A stretch of DNA of 64,000 nucleotides from assembly GCA_003218975.1 (NCBI GenBank), contig QHPD01000104.1, forward strand, positions 1-64,000, given 5' to 3'. Below, in pieces: positions 1 through 9,226 of this stretch (its first letter is position 1; each line of letters starts with the position of its first letter). Position numbers and translations under genes: made by a program. The stretch is from Verrucomicrobiota bacterium (GTDB lineage: Bacteria; Verrucomicrobiota; Verrucomicrobiia; Chthoniobacterales; UBA10450). The notes below the pieces were generated by a model. The model was given only the letters and a program-made list of their open reading frames with translations. It had not been told where the DNA came from and did no database searches.

Positions 1-1012
1 GTTCGACTGGTTGAGTGCGGCCCTGTGAATCGGCTGCTCGCGCGATGAGAATTTGTTTTCCCGGTTGCGACGGCGTGTGCCATTGATATTCCCAGCGACG
101 CCACGCGTTTGGATTAGATTTGTCGATCAGGCTGGCCTCATTCCAAGTCGCGCCTCCGTCCGTGCTCAGTTCCACTTTTGTGATTTCGCCATCGCAAGTC
201 CACACCGCGCCGTGAATATGCACCTTGGAATTCGCAGGCACGATTTCATCCTCGGCAGGGCGCGCGATTTGGGCCTTGATTTGCATTTCGGTGAGCGGAG
301 CGAGCTCGGCAATGTCGCCTCGCCTCTTCCAGTAGGCGTAATCAATCGTTTGATAGTATCCGGTGAACGGCTGGTTTGTGACGATGATGCGCTGTAGCCA
401 TTTAATCGACGCCATCGCATACCATCCCGGCACAACAGCGCGCACCGGAAAACCGTGTTGTGGCGGAAGCTCGCTCGCATTCATTTTGTAAGCGAGCAAA
501 ACGTCAGTGCGCGCTTTGGACAGCGGAATGCTCCGCGCAAACTTCATCGTGCCAGCAGGTCGCTTTGCTTCTTCAAGGTCTCCGCCATCGGCGCCTTCGA
601 GAATCACGTCGCATGCTCCGGGTTTGACTCCAGCGCGATCGAGTACGATCGACAACGGAACCCCGGTCCATTCCGCTGTGCCGACTGCGCCCAGCCCCCA
701 TTGCACGCCTTTCACTTTCGGTTCGAGAAAATTGCGGTTGTTCCCCGCGCATTCCAGCGTCACGGGAATCGTCAGCGATTCTAATTTGAGCAGCTCCTCA
801 TAATTTATTGCGAACGGTTTTTCGACTTCGCCTTCCACACGCAACCACCACGCATCCTTATCGATCGCTGGAATCGGGAAATGCGTTCGAACATAGAATG
901 ATTTTGTCGGCGTGATAAAGCTGTCGAGCTTTTCGAACGGCATCTCCAGATTGAGCGGGTCTTCGCCGCGAACAATCTTTCCATCGCGCAGTTGTGTTTG
1001 CTCTTGTTGCAT
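1..1012 (-). CDS. Sulfite oxidase-like molybdopterin oxidoreductase, C-terminal end outside window
   Basis: The frame is open from ATG 1012 to the left edge of the window, giving 337 codons with no stop. The protein has the oxidoreductase molybdopterin-binding fold: FITPTKSFYVRTHFPIP near residues 32-48 and TLECAGNNR, whose Cys88 is the expected molybdenum ligand. A Mo-co dimerisation-type domain follows (VHIHGAVWTCDGEITKVEL, near 260). Enzymes of this family oxidise sulfite or related substrates using a Mo-pterin centre. No Tat leader is visible, and an in-frame TAA lies two codons before the ATG, so this start is forced unless a leader was lost. A cupin gene lies 53 bp upstream and is probably co-transcribed. 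The family is clear; the substrate is not. Confidence 0.85.
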   Translation of the reverse strand, partial: MQQEQTQLRDGKIVRGEDPLNLEMPFEKLDSFITPTKSFYVRTHFPIPAIDKDAWWLRVEGEVEKPFAINYEELLKLESLTIPVTLECAGNNRNFLEPKVKGVQWGLGAVGTAEWTGVPLSIVLDRAGVKPGACDVILEGADGGDLEEAKRPAGTMKFARSIPLSKARTDVLLAYKMNASELPPQHGFPVRAVVPGWYAMASIKWLQRIIVTNQPFTGYYQTIDYAYWKRRGDIAELAPLTEMQIKAQIARPAEDEIVPANSKVHIHGAVWTCDGEITKVELSTDGGATWNEASLIDKSNPNAWRRWEYQWHTPSQPGKQILIARAADSQGRTQPVE

Positions 1013-1065
1013 CGATTACGCCCGGAGTTTCACTCGACGTTGCAATGTGCTGACCTATCTACCGG

Positions 1066-1476
1066 CTAATGTACGGGGTCAAGGAACGGTGTGTCTGGAT
1101 CACCGACATTGAAGATCACCAGCCGCAATGAATCGGTGCTGCTGCGGTTGTAACCCGTCATTTTCACCTGCGGCGGCATTATCATGGCGTGACCAGCGTT
1201 CACCGTCACTGGCTCGCGACCCTCCATTTCCAACGTGAATGCGCCTTCCAAGACATAGACAGTCACCGGGAAACGGTGTGTATGGAATAAGGTCTTATCG
1301 CCCGGTTGGAAGCTCGCCATGAGGACACGCACCTCCTGCCTGTCGCCCTTGGGCATCCCTTGGACGATCTCGCTCAGGAGTAATTGGGGCTTTACGACAC
1401 TCTGTTCTTGCGCCATCGCTGGCGACCTAACGAGCAAAACCGCGAACGCGAGACAGAAGCTCCTCCAGTTATTCAT
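1066..1476 (-). CDS. Exported single-domain cupin protein (paralogue 1)
   Basis: This 136-residue protein has a signal peptide (MNNWRSFCLAFAVLLVRSPAMAQ) and one small beta-barrel cupin domain. The metal-site pattern is visible as HTHRFPVTVYVLEGAF, followed by GHAMIMPPQVKM. A Shine-Dalgarno GAGGAAG sits about 10 nt before the ATG. It is a close paralogue of the protein at 17484-17894, with near-identical stretches such as PQLLLSEIVQGMPKG and KMTGYNRSST. It precedes the sulfite oxidase-like gene by 53 bp, probably in one transcript. The function is unknown; periplasmic ligand or metal binding is an inference from the fold. Confidence 0.85.
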   Translation of the reverse strand: MNNWRSFCLAFAVLLVRSPAMAQEQSVVKPQLLLSEIVQGMPKGDRQEVRVLMASFQPGDKTLFHTHRFPVTVYVLEGAFTLEMEGREPVTVNAGHAMIMPPQVKMTGYNRSSTDSLRLVIFNVGDPDTPFLDPVH

Positions 1477-1571
1477 CTCTACTTTTCTTCCTCACACGAT
1501 ACCATCTAACGAGATATCGATTGATTTTTTCGTCGTATTTATTTTACGAAATTATTCCCTCTGATCTCGCT

Positions 1572-1802
1572 CGTACGACTCGCGATCACACGATGAAACC
1601 AGAGTCATGGGAAATTGGCTTTAGCGGAAACGTCCACCTGATGCGAGTAAAAACTTCCCACTCTTTGAAATCGCCAATGTACTCGTGCGTCTCAATCACG
1701 TTGCCCGCTTCATCGAGAACGCGAATCACAGCCTGATGCGAACGACTGTAGAACTTCGCGTAGCCGATTGCGTTGCTGATTGCGAAGTTGAGCAAACGGC
1801 AC
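1572..1802 (-). repeat. Repeat B, long copy 1
   Basis: This is a copy of a dispersed element whose minus strand reads a small protein (AISNAIGYAKFYSRSHQAVI ... GNVIETHEYIGDFKEW). The plus strand carries the diagnostic CACTCTTTGAAATCGCC and GATCACGTTGCCCGCTTCAT-like blocks. It also shares the upstream GGCTTTAGCGG ... GATGCGAGTAAAAAC segment with the copy at 10.3 kb, which suggests the full element is about 230 bp. An ORF stays open through it on minus (1586-1825), so the small protein may still be expressed. Confidence 0.75.
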
Positions 1803-1874
1803 AGAAGTAGGAAGTAGAAGGCCAAAGGGGTCCCGCCTTCGCGCTAAGAACTATGGCGCAGCAAGCGGAAGTCG

Positions 1875-2312
1875 CTAATCGCCCTCGCCTGATTCGAACT
1901 TCGGCTTGCGGCTGGAGATTTTCTTGTACGTGCCTTCAGCGGTCACGTTATTGCCAAAGCTGCAGGTTCCGGTTTGCGTGACCACGAGTTTGCCGTTTGC
2001 GAATTTCATCGTGATCTGGCATTCGTCTTCGGCAGGTCGGGTTTGAAGATGGCGGTGTCACCTTCGATCGAAGCAACACCGCGGCCTTCGCCAGTGTTGA
2101 CATTCGGGCCTTCGGGCGATTTGTATTCGTAAGTGCCGGAGAATTCGACCTGCAGCATTTTCTGGCTCAGTGCCCAAATCTTGAACTCACCGCCCTTGGT
2201 TTTCTAGGTGCCGTTGACCTGCGCTGCCGTCACGACGGTCTCCCCCGATGCTCGCGACGCGACCAAGACCGCGCCGCAGCATAAAATCGCAGCCAAAACA
2301 AATTCTAATCAT
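1875..2312 (-). pseudogene. Broken gene for a small exported protein
   Basis: The minus strand reads a signal-peptide-like stretch (FVLAAILCCGAVLVAS), then AAQVNGT, an in-frame TAG, KTKGGEFKIWALSQKMLQVE and so on. After a one-base shift it continues as CQITMKFANGKLVVTQTGTC to the stop at 1875. The ATG near 2312 is also out of frame with the leader. Three lesions therefore interrupt one coherent secreted protein of about 140 residues. The TAG stands where a Trp codon (TGG) would fit. No family was recognised. Confidence 0.7.
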
Positions 2313-2465
2313 ACTGAACGCTGCTACGTTCCAGCCTTCTGATTGCGGTCGCAAGGAATAATGTTATCCCACTCGTCGGCAGAGGAGCGGGCGACAAAGG
2401 CTACCACGGGTTTCGTGTCACTCATAGAAGACTTCGTGAGGCACATCGGGTTTTATGTAAATAAA

Positions 2466-2586
2466 CTCTCCCGCGTGCTTGTGCGTTTCAATCACGTTTC
2501 CCGCATATTTGTCGGACGCCAGCGTATGAAGTATTGGGAAATAATCGCTGACAATCTGAGCAAACGCGGTTGGACTTGGTTGAAAG
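2466..2586. repeat. Chimeric stub: repeat B fragment joined to repeat A fragment
   Basis: Positions 2466-2505 match the repeat B core (GTGCTTGTGCGTTTCAATCACG, here shortened). Positions 2524-2586 match the 5' coding part of repeat A (MKYWEIIADNLSK followed by RGW). Repeat A stops abruptly after the GW codons, right at the end of the carbonic anhydrase gene. No functional product is likely. Confidence 0.65.
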
Positions 2587-3273
2587 CTACTTCTGGTCGA
2601 GAAAAGTGACAGACCCCGTGTCGAGACTGTAATATGCGCCGATCACTTGTACCTCGCCGGAATCAACTTTCGGCTTGAGAATGGGCGTGGATGAACTCAG
2701 TGCTTGCACGACATCCTTCACGTTCGCTTTTACAGTCGCATCGAGATCTCCATTGATAGTAGCTTCGACCGCGGGCTGGATCGCTGTTATCAGGGATTGA
2801 ATATGCGCAGCCGCTTTGGTTTTCGCTGCGATTGTTTCCTTTGCCGCTTTCACCGCGCCGCAACTCTGATGCCCAAGCACGACGATGAGGCGCACCGCCA
2901 AATGATCGACTGCATATTCGATGCTTCCTTGGCTGTGATCGTCGATCACGTTACCTGCCACGCGGACCACGAATAAGTCGCCGAGGCCCTGATCGAAAAC
3001 GATCTCGGGCGGAACACGCGAATCGGAACAACTAACAATGATGGCAAACGGATGCTGACTCTTTGCCAGTTCCGCGCGTCGTTCCGTCGTCTGACCGGGA
3101 TGTTGCAGGTTACCACTAGCATAGCGTCCATTACCTTCCTTGAGCTTGGAGATTGCCTCGGCTGGAGCTACGGCCGGCTGCGCCGGATGAGTCGGATCAG
3201 CGGCTCTTCCAAATTGGTTTGTGCCAAGCACGCTGACTGCGATGAAGCAAGCTGCGAGTTGTGCCTTTCTCAT
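2587..3273 (-). CDS. Exported beta-class carbonic anhydrase
   Basis: The protein is 228 residues long if it starts at the ATG before MRKAQLAACFIAVSV. That start gives a cleavable signal peptide ending near GRAA. Upstream ATGs in frame exist (3306, 3393) but would bury the leader. Zinc-site motifs of beta carbonic anhydrases are complete: CSDSRVPPE (Cys82, Asp84, Arg86) and GHQSCGAV (His135, Cys138). The enzyme interconverts CO2 and bicarbonate, here probably in the periplasm. Its 3' end abuts the truncated repeat A. An unrelated alpha-class enzyme lies at 12627-13466. Confidence 0.9.
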   Translation of the reverse strand: MRKAQLAACFIAVSVLGTNQFGRAADPTHPAQPAVAPAEAISKLKEGNGRYASGNLQHPGQTTERRAELAKSQHPFAIIVSCSDSRVPPEIVFDQGLGDLFVVRVAGNVIDDHSQGSIEYAVDHLAVRLIVVLGHQSCGAVKAAKETIAAKTKAAAHIQSLITAIQPAVEATINGDLDATVKANVKDVVQALSSSTPILKPKVDSGEVQVIGAYYSLDTGSVTFLDQK

Positions 3274-3721
3274 GGCGCGATCGTACGGTGCAGAATGGTC
3301 GTGCATTGTGTACAAAGTGCAATAGAGAGAAGGGCGCGGCTTGGAAAGAATTGTTCCCGAGCGGCGCCGAGGCGCGACGGGAAGTCGGGGCAAGGCGCAG
3401 AAGATTCGCGTAAGCGGTTATGTCGTGAGACGATAAGACACAAGGTTGAAATACCACTTTGCCGGGTTGTAAAATTCATATCCCAACAGTCCCTATTCGG
3501 AGACGATGATTGACACCAGCACGCGGACTCAACCGACAGGCCTGCCTGAAGCACCGCCGCAGCCGTCGCTAGGGGCCCGAAATCGGACCCCACTAATTCG
3601 GCGTGGTACCGATGGATAGCGTAGCGAGGGAATAAGTACGGGCGCACGGGCGCGAGTGGAAAATCTTGCATCATCCATGTTTTTCTCGTGATGCTGCGTC
3701 TCGTTGGCTGCATGCTTGTCA
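3274..3721. other. Intergenic region with a 37-nt duplicated gene fragment
   Basis: No gene is supported here. Positions 3447-3483 repeat 3904-3940, which is inside the next gene, with only about two mismatches and in the same orientation. The flanks do not match, so this looks like a stub left by a duplication. Open frames crossing the region lack a start context or recognisable composition. Confidence 0.6.
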
Positions 3722-4132
3722 TTATCTTCCTTGCTTCTCGTAAAAGTAACCCATAAAACATATTCTTCTCTCATGAAGCGTGTAGATAATGGTCTTCTCT
3801 TTGGGATTAGTTTTTAATCCAGTGTAAGTCCATTGATTGAACAGCTTAAAACCATTTTGTTTCATTTTTGGCACGGTCAACTTCAACTCTGCGGTGGCGG
3901 GCGTGAAATACCACTTTGCTGGATTGTAAAATTCATATCCTCCTTTAAACACGGCCTTATGGTCCGGCAGGAAGCGTATTTCCATTGGCTTCTCGTCGCC
4001 ACCCTTGTATCTCCATATGCCGGGCACTGAAACTGAGCTCTTAGACGGCCGATTAGAGTCGCGACCGGGCGCCGATTTTGAGCTAAAGACCAGACCAAAA
4101 AATAATATTAAAACAACCGTCACAGTTTTCAT
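3722..4132 (-). CDS. Small exported protein of unknown function
   Basis: The start is placed at MKTVTVVLILFFGLVFSS, a clear signal peptide, rather than at the frame's first ATG at 4240. The mature part, about 115 residues, is basic and aromatic (PGIWRYKGGDEKPMEIRFL, KGGYEFYNPAKWYF, QWTYTGLKTN), suggesting a small beta-rich domain. No family was recognised. It is the last gene of a minus-strand block of five exported proteins with gaps of 18-65 bp, so co-transcription with the LprI-type gene 49 bp upstream is likely. An internal piece of it is duplicated at 3447-3483. Confidence 0.7.
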   Translation of the reverse strand: MKTVTVVLILFFGLVFSSKSAPGRDSNRPSKSSVSVPGIWRYKGGDEKPMEIRFLPDHKAVFKGGYEFYNPAKWYFTPATAELKLTVPKMKQNGFKLFNQWTYTGLKTNPKEKTIIYTLHERRICFMGYFYEKQGR

Positions 4133-4181
4133 TCTGGCACCTGATGGCTGATTAGCTGCAAGCAGCGCTGCGTTACGAGAG

Positions 4182-4859
4182 TCATTGGAGCTGCGCAAAG
4201 ATTTGCACCTCCGAGTCGGGATCGATCGCTTTAGATCCATCTTTATACGTCACCAATTGCGCCTTCAAGAGAACATATTGGTTTGGGTCTTCGATCTTGT
4301 TCAGCACCTCTTTTTGGGCGTCGGTCAAGTCCCATGCATAGCGAATTACGTAGTATCTTTTACCTGAATTAATGGCGAAGTTAGCTCCCGCGACATCGTG
4401 GTCCTCGCTGACACGCCCGATTAATTCCAGCGGTTCTTTTTTTACAATCGCAGGTCCAATCTTGGCAGCAGCATCCCGGTCTTCGGCTGGGCTGGATGGC
4501 AACACAATCAGTGGCTTGTCTAACACTGGCTTAAACGGCAGCTTCTCAAGCTGCTCTTGCAGATCAGAAATTCGATTCGTATAAGCCCGCTCCAAACAGT
4601 CCGCATTTTTACACAGGTTTCTCGGGTCTTTCACCCACTCGCGTTGCTGCTGCTTCGTGTCTTCCGGAACAGGGCTTTGTGCCAAGACCTTGTTGTAAAG
4701 AGCAGTCAACTTGTCGTCTAAACCTGACAGCTTGGGGTCACCGCAAACGAGTTTATCAACCTTTGTTTTAGCTTTTGCGCAATCAAAACTTGCGGAATGC
4801 ACGTGTGGCATCCAAACCAAAGATATTGCGACTAGTGAGAAGGCGATTGTGGTTTTCAT
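4182..4859 (-). CDS. Exported LprI/DUF1311-type protein with an extra C-terminal domain
   Basis: The start is at MKTTIAFSLVAISLVWMPHVHSA, a signal peptide. Residues about 24-95 form a Cys-rich LprI N-terminal-type domain: FDCAKAKTKVDKLVCGD, LDDKLTALYNK, QREWVKDPRNLCKNADCL. LprI proteins are known as periplasmic or lipoprotein lysozyme inhibitors, but many DUF1311 members are uncharacterised. Residues 125-225 form a second, unrecognised domain (LIGRVSEDHDVAGANFAI ... VIRYAWDL). It lies 65 bp downstream of the autotransporter in the same orientation. Lysozyme inhibition is inferred from the family only. Confidence 0.8.
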   Translation of the reverse strand: MKTTIAFSLVAISLVWMPHVHSASFDCAKAKTKVDKLVCGDPKLSGLDDKLTALYNKVLAQSPVPEDTKQQQREWVKDPRNLCKNADCLERAYTNRISDLQEQLEKLPFKPVLDKPLIVLPSSPAEDRDAAAKIGPAIVKKEPLELIGRVSEDHDVAGANFAINSGKRYYVIRYAWDLTDAQKEVLNKIEDPNQYVLLKAQLVTYKDGSKAIDPDSEVQIFAQLQ

Positions 4860-4924
4860 ATTAGTCTTTGTCGTCGAAGATGATTTCGGGAGATGTCCGG
4901 GAGTCTGCGCTCCGGTCAGAGCCA

Positions 4925-7900
4925 TTAAAAACTGAAACTAACACCGCCGCTAACCGCATTCGAGTTGTAACGATTTCGACCCAGCTGTCCCTGGTAAGAC
5001 ACATAGGTTGCGATCCTTGGCGTCCATTGAACCCCGACGCCAGCATTAATAATTGCACTATCGTGGCCTTCGCTCGGACCAAACGAAGTTTCGGTTTCCC
5101 CGCCAAAAACGGGAGCGCTAACAGTGATCGGTAGAGCGGAGTATTTGTATTCATGTTCCCAGGCAGCAGTCACGGACGGAATCAACAACACCCGTCCGAA
5201 GCGCCAGGTATAAGAGGCCCGCAGGCCTAAATCCGTCCTTAATGAATCCTCGGAATCGGAATGGACCTGCAAAGGGAGCAGCGAACCTTGCTCAGTAAAG
5301 CCATTGAGGCTGGCATAGGTGTATTGTAGCGACGCGACCGGGCCGATTTCAAAATTCCCCAAGTGGAAGTCGTAACCGGCTCCGATGAAGCTGCTGAATT
5401 CTGCACCGTCGCTGTTCCCGTTCGCAAAGCCAAGCGCCTGCCGGCTCGTATCATCGGCGTTGTATCCGCCATACACCATACCATTGAGGTAAAAGCCGCG
5501 ATCGAAATAGGTACCATAGAGACCGGCTCGCCCAGTATCGACATCAATGCTCCCTGGTTGAAGATCGGTCCAAGTGTGAGCGTAACTGCCAAAGAAGCCT
5601 AGGGTCAGGTGATTAGTGAACCGGTAATCGATTCCCACGGTGACTCCTCCAGTGGTGAAGTCATACCCCTTCGGAAAATTGTCATCGCCGACGTTGACGA
5701 AATCACCCCAGCCGCTCACCCAGACACCCCAGCGGTTCTCCGGTGCAGGCTGCAGCGCCTGTTGTTTCTCGACGACAGATTTTCCAGACCCATCTGCGCT
5801 CATGTTACTCTTCTCTTGGTACGGCGCTGGCGGTACGTAGATTTTAAGATTGGAAGCAAAACCCGTTGAGCCTCTCCTAATTTCTGCAAGGCGCTCCTCC
5901 AAGTTGAACCGTTGCATGTTTGCTCCCGAAAAGCTGATCTCGTATACCGAGGTCAACTGTTCAGTACCCGGATCGAGAAGCGAGATAGGCAAGGATAAAG
6001 GCGCGTTTGGCTCAACGACCGGAAGCAGATCAGGGGTAACAATTACGACTGGCTGTCTCGGCGTGGGCGCTGACAAGTAGAGCAGGGCCACTCCATTTGC
6101 CGCATAGAGGTCTATGCGCGTCAAGTTGGGATGGTTATTCAATGAATCATTAATCCGCGCAAATTCGCCGTTCCGTATCCCGTTCGTCAGGAGGAATTCG
6201 AATGCATCCCCATTTGAAGGCCTGAAGTTACTCACCGAACTCAGCGCCAGTGTTCCGTTCAAGCTGGCATTACGTCCAACTTGCACACGATCGTAATCCT
6301 CGCCGTTGATTCCGGCGACCCCAAGCGCCAGCGTCCCGCCGGGGGCTTGCGTATAGTTGCCACCGACATTGATCACGAGCCTATCCATGCTTGGCGCCCG
6401 CAGGGTTCCCCCTTGCACAAAAACGGACCCCGTGCCCAGGGCGAAGGATATTTTTTGAGCGGCATCTAATGTACCAGCGACGAGAGTACCGTTCTCAATT
6501 AAAGTCCCGCCGGTGTAGGTCGAGGAGCCGTTGATGGTGAGCGTGCCAATGCCGTATTTTATGAGTGGACGGTCGCCGAATAGGATTGCCGGATCCGGAT
6601 TGGAGTCATTGTCCGCGAGACCGAATTGTAGGACCTTTGCGCTCGCGAAGTTGCTGGTGACATCATAGAGCAGATATGCGCCACGCCCGACCGTGCCAAC
6701 CGCAAGCGTGTCGGACTTCTCGTTGTAGGAAAGCGCGTAGATGGTGGTGTTCGGCAGGCCCGATCCGAAACGGCGCCAGCCGAAAAGATTGCCATTGGCT
6801 TTGCTGTCGGCGACCACGAGCGGATTGCCAGCGTTATCAGCATTGTTCAGTCCTCCTACGAAGAGCGCGTCAACGCCGTTACTGTCGATGAAGGCGAGCG
6901 AAGTCGGGCGAATGAATTTTGCCGGGAGATTGGGCGTCAGCCTCTGGAAGCTCATGCCTTGGTTAAAACTGTCGAAAAGGTTTACGCTGTCGGCAACGAA
7001 GAAGCGTCGGTCGGACCGGAGATCAAACTTCACCGAGGTGGGGGCAAGCCCTGAATAGGCGGACAACTGTTTCAGCGAATCGGCAAGCGCTGTCGTGCTG
7101 AGGTAAAGAGTTCCCTTACCCTTCGAGGTTTCGGTCGCATCGCCGCCAGCAAGCAACGCGTTCTCGTTGTTACGCGTGCCGTAGTCGATCGCAGTGATTT
7201 GTGCATTCGTGTCGCCGACCTTGGTAACGTCGAGCTTCACAGTCGTCGCCGTGGGGCCGTTGCGTCCTGTTAGCGTGTCCTGCGTTACATACACGGTCCT
7301 ACCAGGGGGCTTCGGTGGCGAGGGCGCCGGGCTCGGCGTCGGGGTCGCGCCTTCGGCGGGCTTCTTGTCAGTTGAGCCTGCAAGCGCGATGCGTGTTTTA
7401 TCGATGTTGTTAAGAACAAAGGGGCTAAGGAAAGCGGCGTTTCTTGTCACCGGCAGGTCAAAGTTGATGCGGACACCACCCTCTCCGCCTGGGCTAATGA
7501 TCCTACCCGTCTGGTCAACGATCAGCCGGAGGAGAACTCCTAGTTCCTGCTGAGAGACGTAAATCGCGCTGGCGCTCCCCAACGTGACGTCATTGACAAC
7601 GGCATTGGTGCCGTCGCCTCCGGTGGCGGTCGGCTTGAACTGCGAACTGCCGGGTGCTGATTGAATACCGCTGGTGTTGTCTTGCATTGCCACGATGAGC
7701 CGTTTGCTATTCGAATCATAGGCCAGCGAATAAATCTCACTCGTGGAAAGGTTACCCAGCATATTCTTCCAGATGCCGGTTGAGTTCTGAGGATTTGTGC
7801 GCGCATACAGGCCGGTATCGGTGGTCGTCAAGAGCGTTCCGTTTACATCGAAGGCAAAGGCGCGCCCGTCCGGATGAACCCATGACCCGTTGGCCGTGTT

Positions 7901-9208
7901 ACCCTTTCCGTTGTCGTCGGACATCTTGGCAAACGTATTCGTTGCTGCATTGACGCGGTAGATCGCCAGGGCAGCTTGTAGTTTGTCATTTTTAGCGGAG
8001 ACGTTAGTACCCATGACATAAACCAAACTGCTATTGTACGGGTCTATCGCGAGTGCGAAATTAGTTCCCTGAGGAAACACGACCGGAGTGGCCTGCATGG
8101 GTAAGAGACGCCAATTCGCGCCTGCGTCTTTCGAATAGAAGAGCCCGAGCAACTGGTTATTTTTGGCATCGACCAGTCCTAGCGCCAGCGTTTGGTTCGG
8201 ACCCACAGCGATCCTGACGAATGTGTTATTTTTGACCCCTTTGGGAATCAACTGAATCAACTCTTCATTCAATTTGTTATTGCGCATTTCCCAGGTGCCA
8301 CCTGCATTTCTGCTGACCCATACGGAGGGGCCGCTATCGCCGGTTATCGCCGCATAAAAGACGTTTGGATTGCTCGGATCACTGACGAGCGAGCTCACGG
8401 GTCCTTTTGGAAGCCCCGAACCTGGCGCTCCCGATACCTTACGGAATGTCGCACCGGAATCGGTGCTACGATAAAGACCGCCTGTCGTGCCGCTGACCAC
8501 TTCCGGTTCGAAGGTCGCTGCAAGGATTGTATTACCCAGCGCTGCGACACCAACAACGCTTTGTCTGCTCAGTGTTGTTTCGCCGAGCCGCGTCCAAGTG
8601 GCTCCACCGTCCCGGCTGTAGAGCAAACCGTTTCGCAGCCCACCAGACCCGACCGGCGCGGGTAATGATAATGAACCGAAGCCACCGTTCGAAGTGATGC
8701 CGATGCCTGCGATCAGCGTCTGATGTGTCGGGTCCATAGGGTCAAACGCAAGACTGGCGATTGATAGCGACGCCTTCTGGTCGGTCAGCGGCATCCAGTT
8801 CATGCCGTCGTTCGTCGTCTTCCAAATTCCGCCATTAACGGAGCCGACGTAGATGGTGCCCGGGTGTGACGGGTCGACCGCAATGGCTTCGATAGCTCCA
8901 GCGGTGGTCCCGTTCGGCGGTGCGTCGTTGCTTACGGCCAGTGCAGAGGGGCCGGTAAGCGGTGCTGGCCCCTCGGGATTGAACACTGAGCCGTTCTGAA
9001 CCGGAACGTTGTTTTGAGTCTGAGCACCAGCCTCAGGGCAGGTACCAAGGAGCGCATGAAAGACGACAAGTGCCAGCGCAACGAGAAAACGGGTTGAAAC
9101 AAGAGTTCGCCCTTTCAGCTTGGTCCCCAGATTATAGCTGGACGAAGTTGTGTCGATAGCTGCTGCAGAACTGTTTGCGGGAAAGGTCACCTTTTGAATT
9201 TCAGTCAT
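4925..9208 (-). CDS. Large autotransporter with Asp-box passenger, PATR segment and C-terminal beta-barrel
   Basis: This is a 1427-residue type V secreted protein. An extended signal region covers residues 1-62 (hydrophobic RFLVALALVVFHALLG, then AGAQTQ). The passenger, about 90-870, carries several Asp-box (BNR) motifs typical of beta-propellers: KTTNDGMNWMPL, SRDGGATWTRL, STDSGATFRKV, SKDAGANWRLL. A Pro-rich linker lies near 629. Around 885-912, TLTINGSSTYTGGTLIENG matches the passenger-associated transport repeat. From about 1162 an autotransporter barrel starts (WGVWVSGWGDFVNVG) and ends in SFSF with a terminal Phe. It should display or release a propeller at the cell surface. The ligand or enzymatic activity cannot be read from the sequence. 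Confidence 0.9.
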   Translation of the reverse strand: MTEIQKVTFPANSSAAAIDTTSSSYNLGTKLKGRTLVSTRFLVALALVVFHALLGTCPEAGAQTQNNVPVQNGSVFNPEGPAPLTGPSALAVSNDAPPNGTTAGAIEAIAVDPSHPGTIYVGSVNGGIWKTTNDGMNWMPLTDQKASLSIASLAFDPMDPTHQTLIAGIGITSNGGFGSLSLPAPVGSGGLRNGLLYSRDGGATWTRLGETTLSRQSVVGVAALGNTILAATFEPEVVSGTTGGLYRSTDSGATFRKVSGAPGSGLPKGPVSSLVSDPSNPNVFYAAITGDSGPSVWVSRNAGGTWEMRNNKLNEELIQLIPKGVKNNTFVRIAVGPNQTLALGLVDAKNNQLLGLFYSKDAGANWRLLPMQATPVVFPQGTNFALAIDPYNSSLVYVMGTNVSAKNDKLQAALAIYRVNAATNTFAKMSDDNGKGNTANGSWVHPDGRAFAFDVNGTLLTTTDTGLYARTNPQNSTGIWKNMLGNLSTSEIYSLAYDSNSKRLIVAMQDNTSGIQSAPGSSQFKPTATGGDGTNAVVNDVTLGSASAIYVSQQELGVLLRLIVDQTGRIISPGGEGGVRINFDLPVTRNAAFLSPFVLNNIDKTRIALAGSTDKKPAEGATPTPSPAPSPPKPPGRTVYVTQDTLTGRNGPTATTVKLDVTKVGDTNAQITAIDYGTRNNENALLAGGDATETSKGKGTLYLSTTALADSLKQLSAYSGLAPTSVKFDLRSDRRFFVADSVNLFDSFNQGMSFQRLTPNLPAKFIRPTSLAFIDSNGVDALFVGGLNNADNAGNPLVVADSKANGNLFGWRRFGSGLPNTTIYALSYNEKSDTLAVGTVGRGAYLLYDVTSNFASAKVLQFGLADNDSNPDPAILFGDRPLIKYGIGTLTINGSSTYTGGTLIENGTLVAGTLDAAQKISFALGTGSVFVQGGTLRAPSMDRLVINVGGNYTQAPGGTLALGVAGINGEDYDRVQVGRNASLNGTLALSSVSNFRPSNGDAFEFLLTNGIRNGEFARINDSLNNHPNLTRIDLYAANGVALLYLSAPTPRQPVVIVTPDLLPVVEPNAPLSLPISLLDPGTEQLTSVYEISFSGANMQRFNLEERLAEIRRGSTGFASNLKIYVPPAPYQEKSNMSADGSGKSVVEKQQALQPAPENRWGVWVSGWGDFVNVGDDNFPKGYDFTTGGVTVGIDYRFTNHLTLGFFGSYAHTWTDLQPGSIDVDTGRAGLYGTYFDRGFYLNGMVYGGYNADDTSRQALGFANGNSDGAEFSSFIGAGYDFHLGNFEIGPVASLQYTYASLNGFTEQGSLLPLQVHSDSEDSLRTDLGLRASYTWRFGRVLLIPSVTAAWEHEYKYSALPITVSAPVFGGETETSFGPSEGHDSAIINAGVGVQWTPRIATYVSYQGQLGRNRYNSNAVSGGVSFSF

Positions 9209-9226
9209 TGCCGGGGTTGACGGAAC

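Noticed and set aside
8192-8665. 157-codon plus-strand frame opposite the autotransporter
   Set aside because: It is a shadow of the 1427-residue autotransporter on minus; no domain or start signal of its own.
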